Assembly: GCF_028291725.1 (NCBI RefSeq)
Contig: NZ_JAQGNT010000092.1
Coordinates: 81,990 to 145,989, forward strand
DNA: 64,000 bases
Source of the DNA: Hydrocarboniphaga sp.
Lineage (GTDB): Bacteria > Pseudomonadota > Gammaproteobacteria > Nevskiales > Nevskiaceae
Direction: 5' to 3'
The position numbers were made by a program, and so were the translations under genes. Below are positions 27,722 to 36,081 of the stretch, in pieces. The first letter of the stretch is position 1. Each line of letters begins with the position of its first letter. The notes beneath the pieces were generated by a model. That model was given only the letters and a program-made list of their open reading frames with translations. It was not told the DNA's origin and did not search any database.

Positions 27722-27757
27722 CGCAGAGCAGCGGCGGCTGGTCGTCGCTGCTCTGCG
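27722..27757 (+). terminator. Strong hairpin after the VCBS genes
   Basis: CGCAGAGCAGCG (27722-27733) and CGCTGCTCTGCG (27746-27757) form a perfect 12-bp stem with a 12-base loop, starting 10 bases after the stop codon at 27711. There is no T-run, so intrinsic termination is plausible but not assured. Confidence 0.55.
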
Positions 27758-27907
27758 TGAGAGTCGCCCGTTTACCGCAAACAGGCAGCCCGTTCGTCCC
27801 GAGTAGCTGCGAAGCAGCGTATCGAGGGGCCTTCGCCGCCCCTGGAAATAGACGTTGCGTCAGTTCGTGCAGCAACATTTGTACGTATCCAGGCATCGGA
27901 GGTCCCC

Positions 27908-28093
27908 GTGTCCATCACCAAGCTCTCCAGCCGGGAGTTCAGCCAGGACACCGGCAAAGCCAAGAAGGCCGCTGCGAAAGGGCCGGTCTTCATCACCGAT
28001 CGCGGTAAGCCCGCGCATGTCCTGCTGAGCGTCGAGGACTACCAGCGGCTTACGGGTGGTCACCGCAAAATCGCGGACGCTTTGGCGATGTAG
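27908..28093 (+). CDS. Orphan Phd/YefM-type antitoxin, C-terminally short
   Basis: This 61-residue protein matches the N-terminal DNA-binding part of Phd/YefM antitoxins: LSSREFSQDTGKAKKAAAKG, PVFITDRGKPAHVLLSVEDY, then HRKIADALAM. The family normally continues with an acidic toxin-binding tail of 15-25 residues; here a TAG follows ALAM and the downstream sequence is not tail-like. No PIN-domain or other toxin gene follows on the plus strand before the AraC gene at 28172. The start is GTG at 27908, preceded by GGAGG. It is probably the remnant of a toxin-antitoxin pair, possibly still able to bind its operator. Confidence 0.75.
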   Translation: MSITKLSSREFSQDTGKAKKAAAKGPVFITDRGKPAHVLLSVEDYQRLTGGHRKIADALAM

Positions 28094-28171
28094 TGGAGGG
28101 GGTATAACGCTGTTTCAGACGGAATTTTTACAATCTCAGCGCAAGCCCGACACCACCCGCGCACGGGGGTG

Positions 28172-29080
28172 CTAGTTGGCCATTCCGATGCGAAAGCTGG
28201 AAATTATGCGTGCCGCGTCCTGAGTCGGCGGCAAGCCAAATGCGCGCGCGTATTCGCGGCTGAACTGCGTCGGGCTCTCATAACCGACATCAAGCGCAGT
28301 GGCGGTAACGCTTTTGCCCTGCGCCGTAAGTAGCTGTCGGGCTTGCAGCAGACGTAGCTGCTTTTGATACTGAAGCGGGCTTAGCGCCGTTGCGGATTTG
28401 AACTGGCGATGGAATGCCGACTCGCTCATGGCCACCTGCTCGGCGAGTTCGGCGATCCTCAATGGCCTGCGGAAGTCGCGGCGGATTCGCTTAATGGCGC
28501 TGCTGATGCGCGCCAGTGCCGAATCCGGCGTTGCGAGTTGCCGCAGCATGTGGCCCTGCGGGCCTTGCAGCACGCGGTAGAGAATCTCGCGCTCGTAGGC
28601 CGGCGCCAACGCCGGAACATCATTCGGCCGCTCCATCAGTCGCAACATTCGCACCCAGGCATCCATGAGTTCGGGAGTCACCGCCGCGACATTGAAGGCT
28701 TCCGGCTGCGAAGACGGGTCACCGTGTTCATGGACCGCAAGGGAAAGATCGCCCAGCAATGCAGCGATGGCCGTCACGTCCAATGTCAGGCTGATCGCCA
28801 GGTACGGCTCGCCGGTGGCGGCGGCGTGTACCGACCCGACTGCTGGCAGGTCCACGGACATCACGAAGTAAGTGGCAGGGTCGTAGTGCAGCGTCTTCGC
28901 ACCCACCGTCATCGACTTTCCGCCGCGAAGGATCATGTTGACCATGGGCTCGTAAACGGCGGCCAGCGCGTGCTCCGGGATCTCTCCTTGCACCATCGCG
29001 ACCCGCGGAATGCCGGTGTCGGTGCGGCGATTTTCGGCTTTTGATGCCAGCCGACGTAGTTCTTCGAGTGCAGTTTCCAT
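28172..29080 (-). CDS. AraC-family regulator with AraC_N cupin domain
   Basis: This is a 302-residue regulator. The N-terminal half (VYEPMVNMILRGGKSMTVGA, then YDPATYFVMSVDLP) is the AraC_N cupin-like ligand domain of the PF06719 type. The C-terminal half has two HTH motifs (IAELAEQVAMSESAFHRQFK and VTATALDVGYESPTQFSREY). I chose the ATG at 29080, giving METALEELRRLA; a TTG at 29116 is in frame, but neither has a clear ribosome site. It is divergent from the SDR gene at 29222, with 141 bases between, and probably activates that gene. AraC-SDR pairs of this sort are common in proteobacteria. Confidence 0.9.
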   Translation of the reverse strand: METALEELRRLASKAENRRTDTGIPRVAMVQGEIPEHALAAVYEPMVNMILRGGKSMTVGAKTLHYDPATYFVMSVDLPAVGSVHAAATGEPYLAISLTLDVTAIAALLGDLSLAVHEHGDPSSQPEAFNVAAVTPELMDAWVRMLRLMERPNDVPALAPAYEREILYRVLQGPQGHMLRQLATPDSALARISSAIKRIRRDFRRPLRIAELAEQVAMSESAFHRQFKSATALSPLQYQKQLRLLQARQLLTAQGKSVTATALDVGYESPTQFSREYARAFGLPPTQDAARIISSFRIGMAN

Positions 29081-29221
29081 AGCCGCTATAGGACACGCGC
29101 AGGGCGAGTCTGACAAGAGAGAAAGCAGGAATAGGCAGGAATCCGGGAGGATCGGGAAGGCGCCATCCCAGGTGCCGTCTTAGCCTGTGCAACATCAAAA
29201 CCGCACAGGAGCAACACCATC

Positions 29222-29965
29222 ATGAAGAACGTTCTGATCACCGGCGGCAGCCGCGGCATCGGCGCCAGCGCTGCACTTCAGTGCGCCCAGCGCGGGATGG
29301 GCGTCATCCTCACCTACAACGCCCGGCCCGACGCGGCGCAGGCTGTGGTCGAGCGCATCCAGGCTGCGGGCGGCAGCGCGGTGGCCCTGCAACTGGACGT
29401 GGGCAACAGCGCCGGCTTCGCCGCGTTCACCGCACAGGTGCGCCAGGCACTGCAGTCCACCTGGAACGGCACCACTCTCGATGGCCTGGTCAACAACGCG
29501 GGCTTCGGGCTGTTCAATCCGATCGAGACGGTGACCGAAGACCAGTTCGACAGCCTGTTCAACGTACACCTGAAGGGGCCGTTTTTTCTGACCCAGGCAT
29601 TGCTGCCGTTGTTGGCCGACGGTGCCAGCATCGTCAATCTCACCAGTGCCACCACGCGTGTGGCCACGCCAGGCGTGGCGCCCTATGCGGCGTTCAAGGG
29701 CGGCCTCGGCGTGCTGACGCGTTACATGGCCAAGGAATTCGGCCCGCGCCGCATCCGGGTCAATGCGGTTGCGCCGGGCGCGATCCGCACCGAACTCGGC
29801 GGCGGGCTCAATGACGAGTTCGAGGCGCTGCTGTCATCGCAAACCGCACTCGGACGAGTGGGCGAACCCGACGACGTGGGTCGGGTGATTGCCGGGCTAC
29901 TGTCTGAAGACCAGGCCTGGGTCAACGCACAGTCCATCGAAGTAGCCGGCGGCTACATCATCTGA
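29222..29965 (+). CDS. SDR-family NAD(P)-dependent oxidoreductase
   Basis: This 247-residue classical short-chain dehydrogenase has the cofactor motif TGGSRGIGASAA near residues 8-19, NNAG in GLVNNAGFG, catalytic Ser in NLTSATT, and Tyr and Lys in PYAAFKGGLG. A proline-rich turn (NAVAPGAIRTELGGG) follows. The C-terminus AGGYII is typical of the FabG-like group. GGAG stands 12 bases before the ATG. It faces the AraC regulator and is followed after 23 bases by a broken VOC gene. Substrate unknown. Confidence 0.92.
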   Translation: MKNVLITGGSRGIGASAALQCAQRGMGVILTYNARPDAAQAVVERIQAAGGSAVALQLDVGNSAGFAAFTAQVRQALQSTWNGTTLDGLVNNAGFGLFNPIETVTEDQFDSLFNVHLKGPFFLTQALLPLLADGASIVNLTSATTRVATPGVAPYAAFKGGLGVLTRYMAKEFGPRRIRVNAVAPGAIRTELGGGLNDEFEALLSSQTALGRVGEPDDVGRVIAGLLSEDQAWVNAQSIEVAGGYII

Positions 29966-29988
29966 TCAGGCGAACCCGGAGCACGACC

Positions 29989-30192
29989 ATGCTGGATCAG
30001 GTCTTCCTGTCCGTCCGGGACACCGCGCGTTCGGTGGCGTTCTACACCGCGGCGCTGGCGGAGTTGCTCAACTTCATCCAGTCCAACGTGCCGGCTCCCA
30101 GCCCACCGCCAGCGCCTACGACCACCGCCCCTATCTCGACGGCAGCACTGAAAGCGTTACGATCACGCCCAAGGTGGCCGCGCAGTAGATAG
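29989..30192 (+). pseudogene. VOC/glyoxalase gene remnant
   Basis: The first 24 residues (MLDQVFLSVRDTARSVAFYT) are a good start of a VOC (glyoxalase-type) protein. After about residue 30 the frame runs into a Pro/Thr-rich stretch unlike any VOC domain and ends at residue 67, against about 120 expected. In another frame the downstream bases read YDHRPYLDGSTESVTITPK, which looks like real protein from a different origin. I read this as an internal deletion or fusion of two fragments. It lies 23 bases after the SDR gene. Confidence 0.6.
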
Positions 30193-30223
30193 CGGCCGAA
30201 GAACGCCACATCGGAGTAGTGAC

Positions 30224-30524
30224 ATGGAACAGCCAGCAAAGAACACAATTTGCCTTTGGTTCAACGGCGATGCCGAGGAAGCGGCGCGGTTTTACGCCGA
30301 AACCTTTCCTGATTCGGCGATCGGCGCAGTGCATCGCGCACCGGGAGACTTTCCATCCGGAAAGGAGGGCGACGTGTTGACCGTGGAATTTTCAGTGATG
30401 GGCATTCCATGCCTCGGGCTCAACGGCGGACCGGCGTTCAAACACAGCCAAGCGCGCGTTCGATGCGATGATGCAAATGACAAAGATCGATGTCGCGGCC
30501 ATCGAGGCAGCGCGCCGCGGCTGA
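30224..30524 (+). pseudogene. PhnB-like VOC protein with internal deletion and frameshift
   Basis: The N-terminal 78 residues (KNTICLWFNGDAEEAARFYA to GPAFKHS) are a typical PhnB/3-dmu-9_3-mt type VOC start. The expected C-terminal end, AKRAFDAMMQMTKIDVAAIE then AARRG and a stop at 30522-30524, is present directly afterwards but in another frame. About 50 or more middle residues are missing, so the gene carries a deletion that also shifts the frame. The original frame runs on to 30778 through sequence antisense to the YCII gene. The protein is very unlikely to work. Confidence 0.75.
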
Positions 30525-30601
30525 GGAACCAAGATCACCAGACCTTGCAGCGGACGTGGCGCGCTCCAACTTTCCCGCTGCTTGAAAGCGTCCTGCGTCA
30601 G

Positions 30602-30943
30602 TCAGTGAAACGGCCGCACCTCGACCGGCGCCCGACAGGCGACGGCGGCCTTGCGCCCCCAGGCCAGCGCCTCGTCCAGGTCAGCGGCTTCCAGCACCCA
30701 GAAACCGCCCACATGCTCCTTGGTCTCCAGGTACGGCCCGTCGGTGACGTGCACCCCACCATCGGGCTGTGCCCGTAGCGACATCGCGCTGCTTGCCGGG
30801 TGCAGGCCGCCAACGAAAATCCTGACACCAGCGGCAATCATCTCGTCGTTAAGCACGTCGATATCGCGCGACATTGCTTCGTCTTCAGCGACCAACGGGT
30901 CGTAGTCGTCGGGGTGGTGAATAGCAACCCAATACTGCGCCAT
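30602..30943 (-). CDS. YCII-related (DGPF-type) protein
   Basis: This 113-residue protein is of the YciI/DGPF family: MAQYWVAIHHPDDY at the start, TDGPYLETKEHVGGFWVLEA in the middle and ALAWGRKAAVACRAPVEVRP at the end. The family is a small ferredoxin-like fold often encoded beside sigma factors or VOC proteins. The ATG at 30943 is preceded by an AGGAG-like site. Its promoter region holds a 16-bp near-palindrome (30989-31004), and the sulfatase gene is divergent. No sigma factor gene is adjacent. Function unknown. Confidence 0.85.
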   Translation of the reverse strand: MAQYWVAIHHPDDYDPLVAEDEAMSRDIDVLNDEMIAAGVRIFVGGLHPASSAMSLRAQPDGGVHVTDGPYLETKEHVGGFWVLEAADLDEALAWGRKAAVACRAPVEVRPFH

Positions 30944-30988
30944 GACTTCTCCTGTAACGGTTGTATCGCTTGCCCAGCGATTCCATCG

Positions 30989-31004
30989 TTAGTACTAGCA
31001 CTAA
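30989..31004. promoter_or_regulatory. 16-bp near-palindrome, candidate operator
   Basis: TTAGTACTAGCACTAA is symmetrical except for one pair. It lies 46 bases before the YCII start codon and 234 bases before the sulfatase start, in an AT-richer patch, as expected for a TetR- or MarR-type operator. No regulator of those types is adjacent, so its partner is unknown. Confidence 0.45.
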
Positions 31005-31237
31005 TTTCCAGCTGTCCTGCGCCGTGTGCAGGCCTAGTATCGACCGCAGGCAAAGCAGTGCTCATCGGAACGGCAGGTACAGATGGATTGCGCCGGGGTC
31101 AGGAGCCGCCGCGCATCCACGGCCGCCGTTCTCTGTTTCCACACTGCTCGGGATTTCATGCCGCGTCCTCGGACGCTGCACCACCGTGGTAAGTCGTTTC
31201 ACCGCATGCATCGTTGCTGCTCATGGAGGATTGGAAC

Positions 31238-32851
31238 ATGAATGCTGTTACCGAACTGCAGGCGCTGTACGAACTGAAGGGTTTGCCGGCGAAGCCCGAC
31301 ATCATCGTCATTCTCACCGACCAGGAACGCTACCCGGTTCACTGGCCTGCCGATTTCGTGAACTCGCTGACCGGCTGGAATCGGCTCAAGGCCCACGGCC
31401 TGAGTTTCGAGCGTGCCTACACCTCGGCCTGCATGTGCACGCCGTCGCGCGGCGTGATGATTACCAGCAACTACGCCAATCTGACGGGCTTGGCGATGAC
31501 GCCGGGTGAGCTGTCGTATGCCGATCCGCGCGTCCCGCAGCTCGCGGCCTTGATGCAGGCTCAGGGCTACGACGTGATCTGGAAAGGCAAATGGCATCTG
31601 TCGACACCCTGCGACGTGATGCAATGGTCGCCGTACGACGTCAAGAACATGCAGCAGCAGTACGGCTTCTCCGACTGGAATCCGCCGGATGCCGGCACCG
31701 TCACCGGCTTTTCGACCTACGAGTCCTGGGCCACTGCCGGCTCCGGCAATCCGGGCCACGCCAATCCAGCCAACGACAAGCGCTACCTGCGCAAGTACGG
31801 CGAGGGTGTGGACGCCCACGGCTTCGGCGAGGGTGCGCTTGATTTCCTGGAGGCGCGGGCTCGTGGCCGCAAGCAAGGTGACGCCGCCGCCATGCAGCCG
31901 TTCCTGATGTTCATGTCGTTCGTGAACCCGCACGACATCAACTTCTTTCCCGATGGCTGGCAGAGCCTCGGCTACTCCGAGGGTGATTTCTGCGATCTGC
32001 CGATCCATCTGCCACCCAACGCCGTGGACAGCCTGCTGACCAAGCCCACGATCCAGTCCGATATCCGCAACATCATGAACCAGGGGACGCCGCTCCTCGG
32101 GCAGGACGAGCTGGCCGCGGGTACCACTCGCCCGGCCGTCCAGCCAGACAAGGCCGACACCGTACTCAACTACGTCAAGTTCTATGCGTTCATGACGCAG
32201 TACGTGAACGAGCGTGTCGTTGAATTTCTGAACCACCTCGAGTTGCACGGCTTCATCAGGGACACACTGATCATCCGCACCTCGGACCACGGCGAGATGG
32301 GGATGTCGCATGGCATGCGCGAGAAGGTCTACAACGTCTACGAGGAGACCATCCACATTCCGCTGGTCATCTCGAATCCGAGGCTGTTCCCGAACCCGCA
32401 GAAGACCGATGCGCTGTACGCCCACGTCGACTTTCTGCCGACGCTGCTGAATCTCGCGGGTGGCAGCGAGTCTCTACTGATGAAAGGCAAGAGCCTGGCG
32501 CCCGCCATTCTCGACCCGAAACGCGAAGTGCAGGACACGGTGCTGTTCTGCTACGACGACGAGTCGGCGATGATCAGCGACCTTCAGTACCTCAGCCATA
32601 TCCGCGCGGTCCGGCATCGCCACTTCACCTATGCCGTGTACTTTTCGCCGAACCTGCCGGGCCAGTACCAGTACGAGCTGTACGATCTGGATACCGACCG
32701 CGAGCAGAAGCACAACTTACTGCACAAGCCTCACCGGGCCAGCAAAGAGGTCAAGGCGCTCTGGGCCAAGCTGCAAGTCCTGCTGGACCAGAAGATGATC
32801 GAGGCGGGGCAGACACCGTTCCCGCCGGTCGTCGAAGGTCGGCAGGACTAG
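31238..32851 (+). CDS. Sulfatase-family hydrolase (formylglycine type)
   Basis: This 537-residue alkaline-phosphatase-superfamily hydrolase has the sulfatase signature CTPSRG, with Cys67 as the residue converted to formylglycine. Metal ligands are suggested by VILTDQER near the start and HGEMGMSHGMREK later (DHGE motif). I chose the ATG at 31238 because GGAGGA lies about 8 bases before it; starts upstream in frame lack a site. No signal peptide is visible, so it is probably cytoplasmic, unlike most secreted sulfatases. It acts on a sulfate, phosphate or phosphonate ester; the exact substrate is unknown. No sulfatase-maturing enzyme is in the window. Confidence 0.9.
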   Translation: MNAVTELQALYELKGLPAKPDIIVILTDQERYPVHWPADFVNSLTGWNRLKAHGLSFERAYTSACMCTPSRGVMITSNYANLTGLAMTPGELSYADPRVPQLAALMQAQGYDVIWKGKWHLSTPCDVMQWSPYDVKNMQQQYGFSDWNPPDAGTVTGFSTYESWATAGSGNPGHANPANDKRYLRKYGEGVDAHGFGEGALDFLEARARGRKQGDAAAMQPFLMFMSFVNPHDINFFPDGWQSLGYSEGDFCDLPIHLPPNAVDSLLTKPTIQSDIRNIMNQGTPLLGQDELAAGTTRPAVQPDKADTVLNYVKFYAFMTQYVNERVVEFLNHLELHGFIRDTLIIRTSDHGEMGMSHGMREKVYNVYEETIHIPLVISNPRLFPNPQKTDALYAHVDFLPTLLNLAGGSESLLMKGKSLAPAILDPKREVQDTVLFCYDDESAMISDLQYLSHIRAVRHRHFTYAVYFSPNLPGQYQYELYDLDTDREQKHNLLHKPHRASKEVKALWAKLQVLLDQKMIEAGQTPFPPVVEGRQD

Positions 32852-32876
32852 GGCGAATGGCACTAGCTTGACGAGC

Positions 32877-33042
32877 GGTCCCCTCTCCCGCCTGCGGGAG
32901 AGAGACCGCCGCAGCTTGGCGCTGCCGGCTTGACCCCCGGAACCGACCCGCCCCTTCCCCCGCCTGCGGGGGAAGGTTGGAATGGGGGCGAGACGATAGC
33001 GCCGCGCCTGCTCTTCCTCCCCCGCATGCGGGGGAGGAAGAG
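32877..33042. repeat. Cluster of three GC-rich palindromes
   Basis: The 335-base gap between sulfatase and amidohydrolase holds three palindromes. The first is at 32883-32902 (CTCTCCCGC arms). The second is 32953-32976 (CCTTCCCCCGC arms). The third is a perfect 32-bp palindrome at 33011-33042 (arms CTCTTCCTCCCCCGCA). All share a CCCGC/GCGGG centre with the block at 10838-10975. They lie between convergent genes and may act as bidirectional terminators. I see no gene in 33043-33186. Confidence 0.75.
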
Positions 33043-33186
33043 GTTCCTGGGTAGGGAACAGGGCCGGTTCATAGAAAGGGAATGAGGTTTCGAGATTGAT
33101 GTGTCGCGCTGCAAACGGGCGCCAACAACAAACACCAGTGAGCCGGGTGTTGGCCCGGCGTGCTGGTTTCGATAGGCCTGCTTGCC

Positions 33187-34476
33187 TTAGAACTTCAGGC
33201 TGTACAACTCAACGGCGTTGCGCTCGAGAACGCGCTTGCGCGTTTCGTAATCGTGGCCGCCCATGATCTCGACCAGCTTGTCCTGCACGCCGGGATACAG
33301 CGACGTCGGGTGCGGGAAGTCGGTCTCGAACAGCAGCCGATCGACGCCGATTTCATCCAGCATGTGCTTGGGCGCAAAGGACTCGAACCAGAACGTGACC
33401 CAGAAGTGTTTCTTGAAATACTCCTTCGGGCGCATCTTCAGGCCGCGATTCTCGGTGGTCCTGAACTCATTCAGCTGATGCTCCATCGCCTCCAGCCAGA
33501 AGGGCACCCAGCCGGCACCGCTTTCGATCAGGCCAATCTTGAGGTTCGGATATTTGTCGAGAATGCCTGAGACCATCATGTTGGACATGGTGGCGCCACA
33601 GCCGACGTGATGGATCAGCGCATGGATCGGCAGGCGCTGGTCGAAGCCGAGGTTGTCCCAGATCGCCGAGTTCGCATCGAGCGAGCCGTTGAGATGAAAG
33701 TTGATCGGCGTGCCGGTCGCGTTGCAGATGTCGAACACTTCCTCCCAGAACGGCGAGATCTTGCCGTCGCGGCCGATGTAGCCCTCGGACAGACGCTCCG
33801 GCCGGTCGGGCAGCACGACGCCCCTGACGCCCAGATCGACGATCCGGCGCATCTCCTGATTGAGCGTGTCTTTGTGCCAGTAGGGCAGCGTGCCCATGCA
33901 GTTGATGCGGCCGCCAGAGTCGTTCATCCGGTCCGCGCAGGCATCGTTGAATACCTTGACGACGCTGATCGCGAGTTGCTCGTCATTGAGTGCCACCAGC
34001 GAGCCCGCCTGGGTCACGCCGCCATTCTGGAAACAGATCTGCGCCCACACGCCCATCGCGTCCATTTCGGCGAGGCGCGGCTTGACCGAATAGGAGCCGG
34101 GGATGATCTGATCGTAGTTCTGAAAGGCGAGGCGGCCCAGCAGCTTGTTGTGGTCCTTGTCGATCACGTTGCCGCCGATCGAGCCGAAGTCCTTGTCGCC
34201 GATGTACCAGCGGTCCGCGCCGTCGATGCGCTTCACGTGCGGCATTTTGTCTTTCAGGCCGGCCGGTGCATTGGCGGTCCATAGATCCTGCGGCTCGGTG
34301 AAATGCGTGTCGCAATCGACGATCTTGATGCCTTCGAACAGCGGGTCGACGCCTCTGGAGTTGGCGGCGTAATCCACCTGCTTGATAAAACCGCCGGCCG
34401 CGCGGCCTTCATCCAACCAATAGCTGCGGGCGTCATCTGCACCCGCTTTGATCGCCGTCGTTGCATTGTCAGCCAT
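33187..34476 (-). CDS. Amidohydrolase_2 family metal-dependent hydrolase
   Basis: This 429-residue TIM-barrel hydrolase is of the ACMSD/amidohydrolase_2 type. The first strand has IVDCDTHFTEPQDLWT, a D-x-D-x-H form of the metal motif. Other conserved parts are INFHLNGSLD, HHVGCGATMSNMMVSGILDK, and ETDFPHPTSLYPGV with the late Asp. These proteins hydrolyse or decarboxylate cyclic substrates, and many occur in steroid or aromatic catabolic clusters. I chose the ATG at 34476 because GAGGAGG stands 5 bases before it. It is transcribed towards the sulfatase and stands apart from other genes. Substrate unknown. Confidence 0.88.
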   Translation of the reverse strand: MADNATTAIKAGADDARSYWLDEGRAAGGFIKQVDYAANSRGVDPLFEGIKIVDCDTHFTEPQDLWTANAPAGLKDKMPHVKRIDGADRWYIGDKDFGSIGGNVIDKDHNKLLGRLAFQNYDQIIPGSYSVKPRLAEMDAMGVWAQICFQNGGVTQAGSLVALNDEQLAISVVKVFNDACADRMNDSGGRINCMGTLPYWHKDTLNQEMRRIVDLGVRGVVLPDRPERLSEGYIGRDGKISPFWEEVFDICNATGTPINFHLNGSLDANSAIWDNLGFDQRLPIHALIHHVGCGATMSNMMVSGILDKYPNLKIGLIESGAGWVPFWLEAMEHQLNEFRTTENRGLKMRPKEYFKKHFWVTFWFESFAPKHMLDEIGVDRLLFETDFPHPTSLYPGVQDKLVEIMGGHDYETRKRVLERNAVELYSLKF

Positions 34477-34778
34477 ACAGGCCTCCTCATTATGGTTTGC
34501 TTCAGTTGACCTTTTTAATATCGCAGATTGCGTGGAGCGCATTCGCGATTCGGACGCTGAGCATCATTTTTGGACGACTTGTTGAACCAAGCGGCTCTGC
34601 CCGCCGCAAATGCGCAAGAGCAGGCGCCTGCGGTGTCGACTGCGCCACTGAAGTCGAGCACGCCGTCATCCACCGGCTCCCGCTGCAGCATCCGGCGATC
34701 ACGCCCGAAGTGGTTCAGTACCCGCCACGGCAGCTTGCTGCCCTGGCGCGGCTGGGTCGCCTTGGAGCGCTGCACGTA
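34477..34778. other. Gap with no recognisable gene
   Basis: Open frames exist on both strands, but none gives a protein-like pattern that I can place. It contains the promoter side of the amidohydrolase gene and ends where the monooxygenase fragment begins. It may be decayed sequence from the rearrangement described in the next two entries. Confidence 0.4.
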
Positions 34779-35128
34779 GCCGGAACGCAGCGCATCGAGT
34801 ATGCCGGCGTCGGGGACCGCGCAGAGGCGCTCGTCCCAGGGCATGTAGCTCGGCGTGAAGTGGCGCATGTCGAAGTCGGGACCGACGTGCTTGCGCACCT
34901 GGCCGAGCAGCCATTTGCGCATGATCTTCGGCCAGCGCCGGCAGGCTTGGTAGAGCACGCGCTGGATCAGGATGTTGCGCTGGCGCGCCATGCGGTGGAC
35001 CCAGGGCTGCGGCAGGAATTTGGCCAGCAGCTCGGAAATCGCGTCGCGGTTGGGCAGCGAGAAAACGTAGGACGGTGAACGCTGCAGCATCGTCACATGC
35101 GCGGCGGTACCGGCCATCGCCGGCACCG
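34779..35128 (-). pseudogene. Flavin-containing (Baeyer-Villiger type) monooxygenase, internal fragment
   Basis: About 116 residues, from VPAMAGTAAHVTMLQRSPSY through WPKIMRKWLLGQ and GPDFDMRHFTPSYMPWDERL to GILDALRSG, match the middle of FAD monooxygenases of the FMO/BVMO group, where this region follows the second nucleotide-binding motif. The FAD-binding start, the NADP motif and the C-terminus are all absent. The flanking in-frame residues do not resemble the family. On its upstream side, the frame passes directly into sequence that is antisense to an AraC-type gene, so the gene was cut by a rearrangement near 35128-35135. Confidence 0.75.
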
Positions 35129-35129
35129 T

Positions 35130-35837
35130 CCCGCGCTGACATTCGGCGTCATCGAACCCAGCGCGCTGGCCGACGGCTGCGTCGAATTGCGACTGGATAT
35201 CGTGCTGGCGCGGCTGCCGGCGCGGCGCCAGGTCATGGACCAGTGCCTCGGCGATCTGCATCGCATCCTGCAGTTTCTTGCCCGCGGCAACTACGAACTG
35301 CGCGGCGTGGCGCTGCCGCATACGCCGACCGCCGGGTTGAGCCGCTACACGCGGTGCTTCGGTGCAGCGGTTCACCCGGACCAGGAATTCGGCGGGCTTC
35401 ATGTAACGCCGCGGACGCTGAGCGCCAGTCTTTCGGACGTAAACCAGTCGCTGCGGCAGATGGCCCTGGACTACCTGAATCGGCACTACGTCGATCCCGG
35501 CCAGAGCATCTCCTACCGCGTGCGGCGCGCACTCGGCTCGACCCTGAGCACCACGCGCGGCAGCAAATCCGCCGTTGCCGATCTGCTGTTCCTGCACCCG
35601 CGCACCCTGCAGCGCAAGCTGACGCTGGAGGGCACGACTTTTCAGGAGCTGCTGGATGAGATACGGCAGCAGACCGCCCTGCATTTCCTGCGCGAGACGC
35701 GCATCCCGCTGGCTCAGCTCACCGGCCTGCTGGGCTTGTCGGATCAGTCGGTGCTGACCCGATCCTGCCTGCGATGGTTCGGGCTGACACCGTCACGTAT
35801 CCGCAGCGGCCGGGGATCAGCGGACTCGTCGGGATGA
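35130..35837 (+). pseudogene. AraC-family regulator, N-terminally truncated
   Basis: The region from LTFGVIEPSALADGCVELRL onward matches the second part of the ligand domain and the complete C-terminal HTH (NQSLRQMALDYLNRHYVD, then VADLLFLHPRTLQRKLTLEG and LAQLTGLLGLSDQSVLTRSC) of the Arabinose_bd/HTH_18 type. About 100 N-terminal residues expected of a full regulator (about 340) are absent, and the join is with the antisense monooxygenase fragment. A start at 35097 would add unrelated residues. It could still make a DNA-binding protein. The P450 gene follows 244 bases downstream. Confidence 0.65.
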
Positions 35838-36081
35838 AAAATCAACTAGCGCCGCTCAAGAAGTTGCCCGGCGATCCGGCCCGTAGTTGAGATGAAGTGC
35901 CAGAGCCCGGTGGGGGCGGGGCTTGCAACGCGGAAGCCGGTTTCGATCGCGTCCCGGCGCCGCCCCACTGTGAAACAGCGCGCGACTATATTAAAGTCAG
36001 CTTACTGACGCCAATTCAGGCTCACGCCGGCGGACTCGCCTGATGCCGGCTCGCACCGCACTCACATTCGGGAATGCATTC

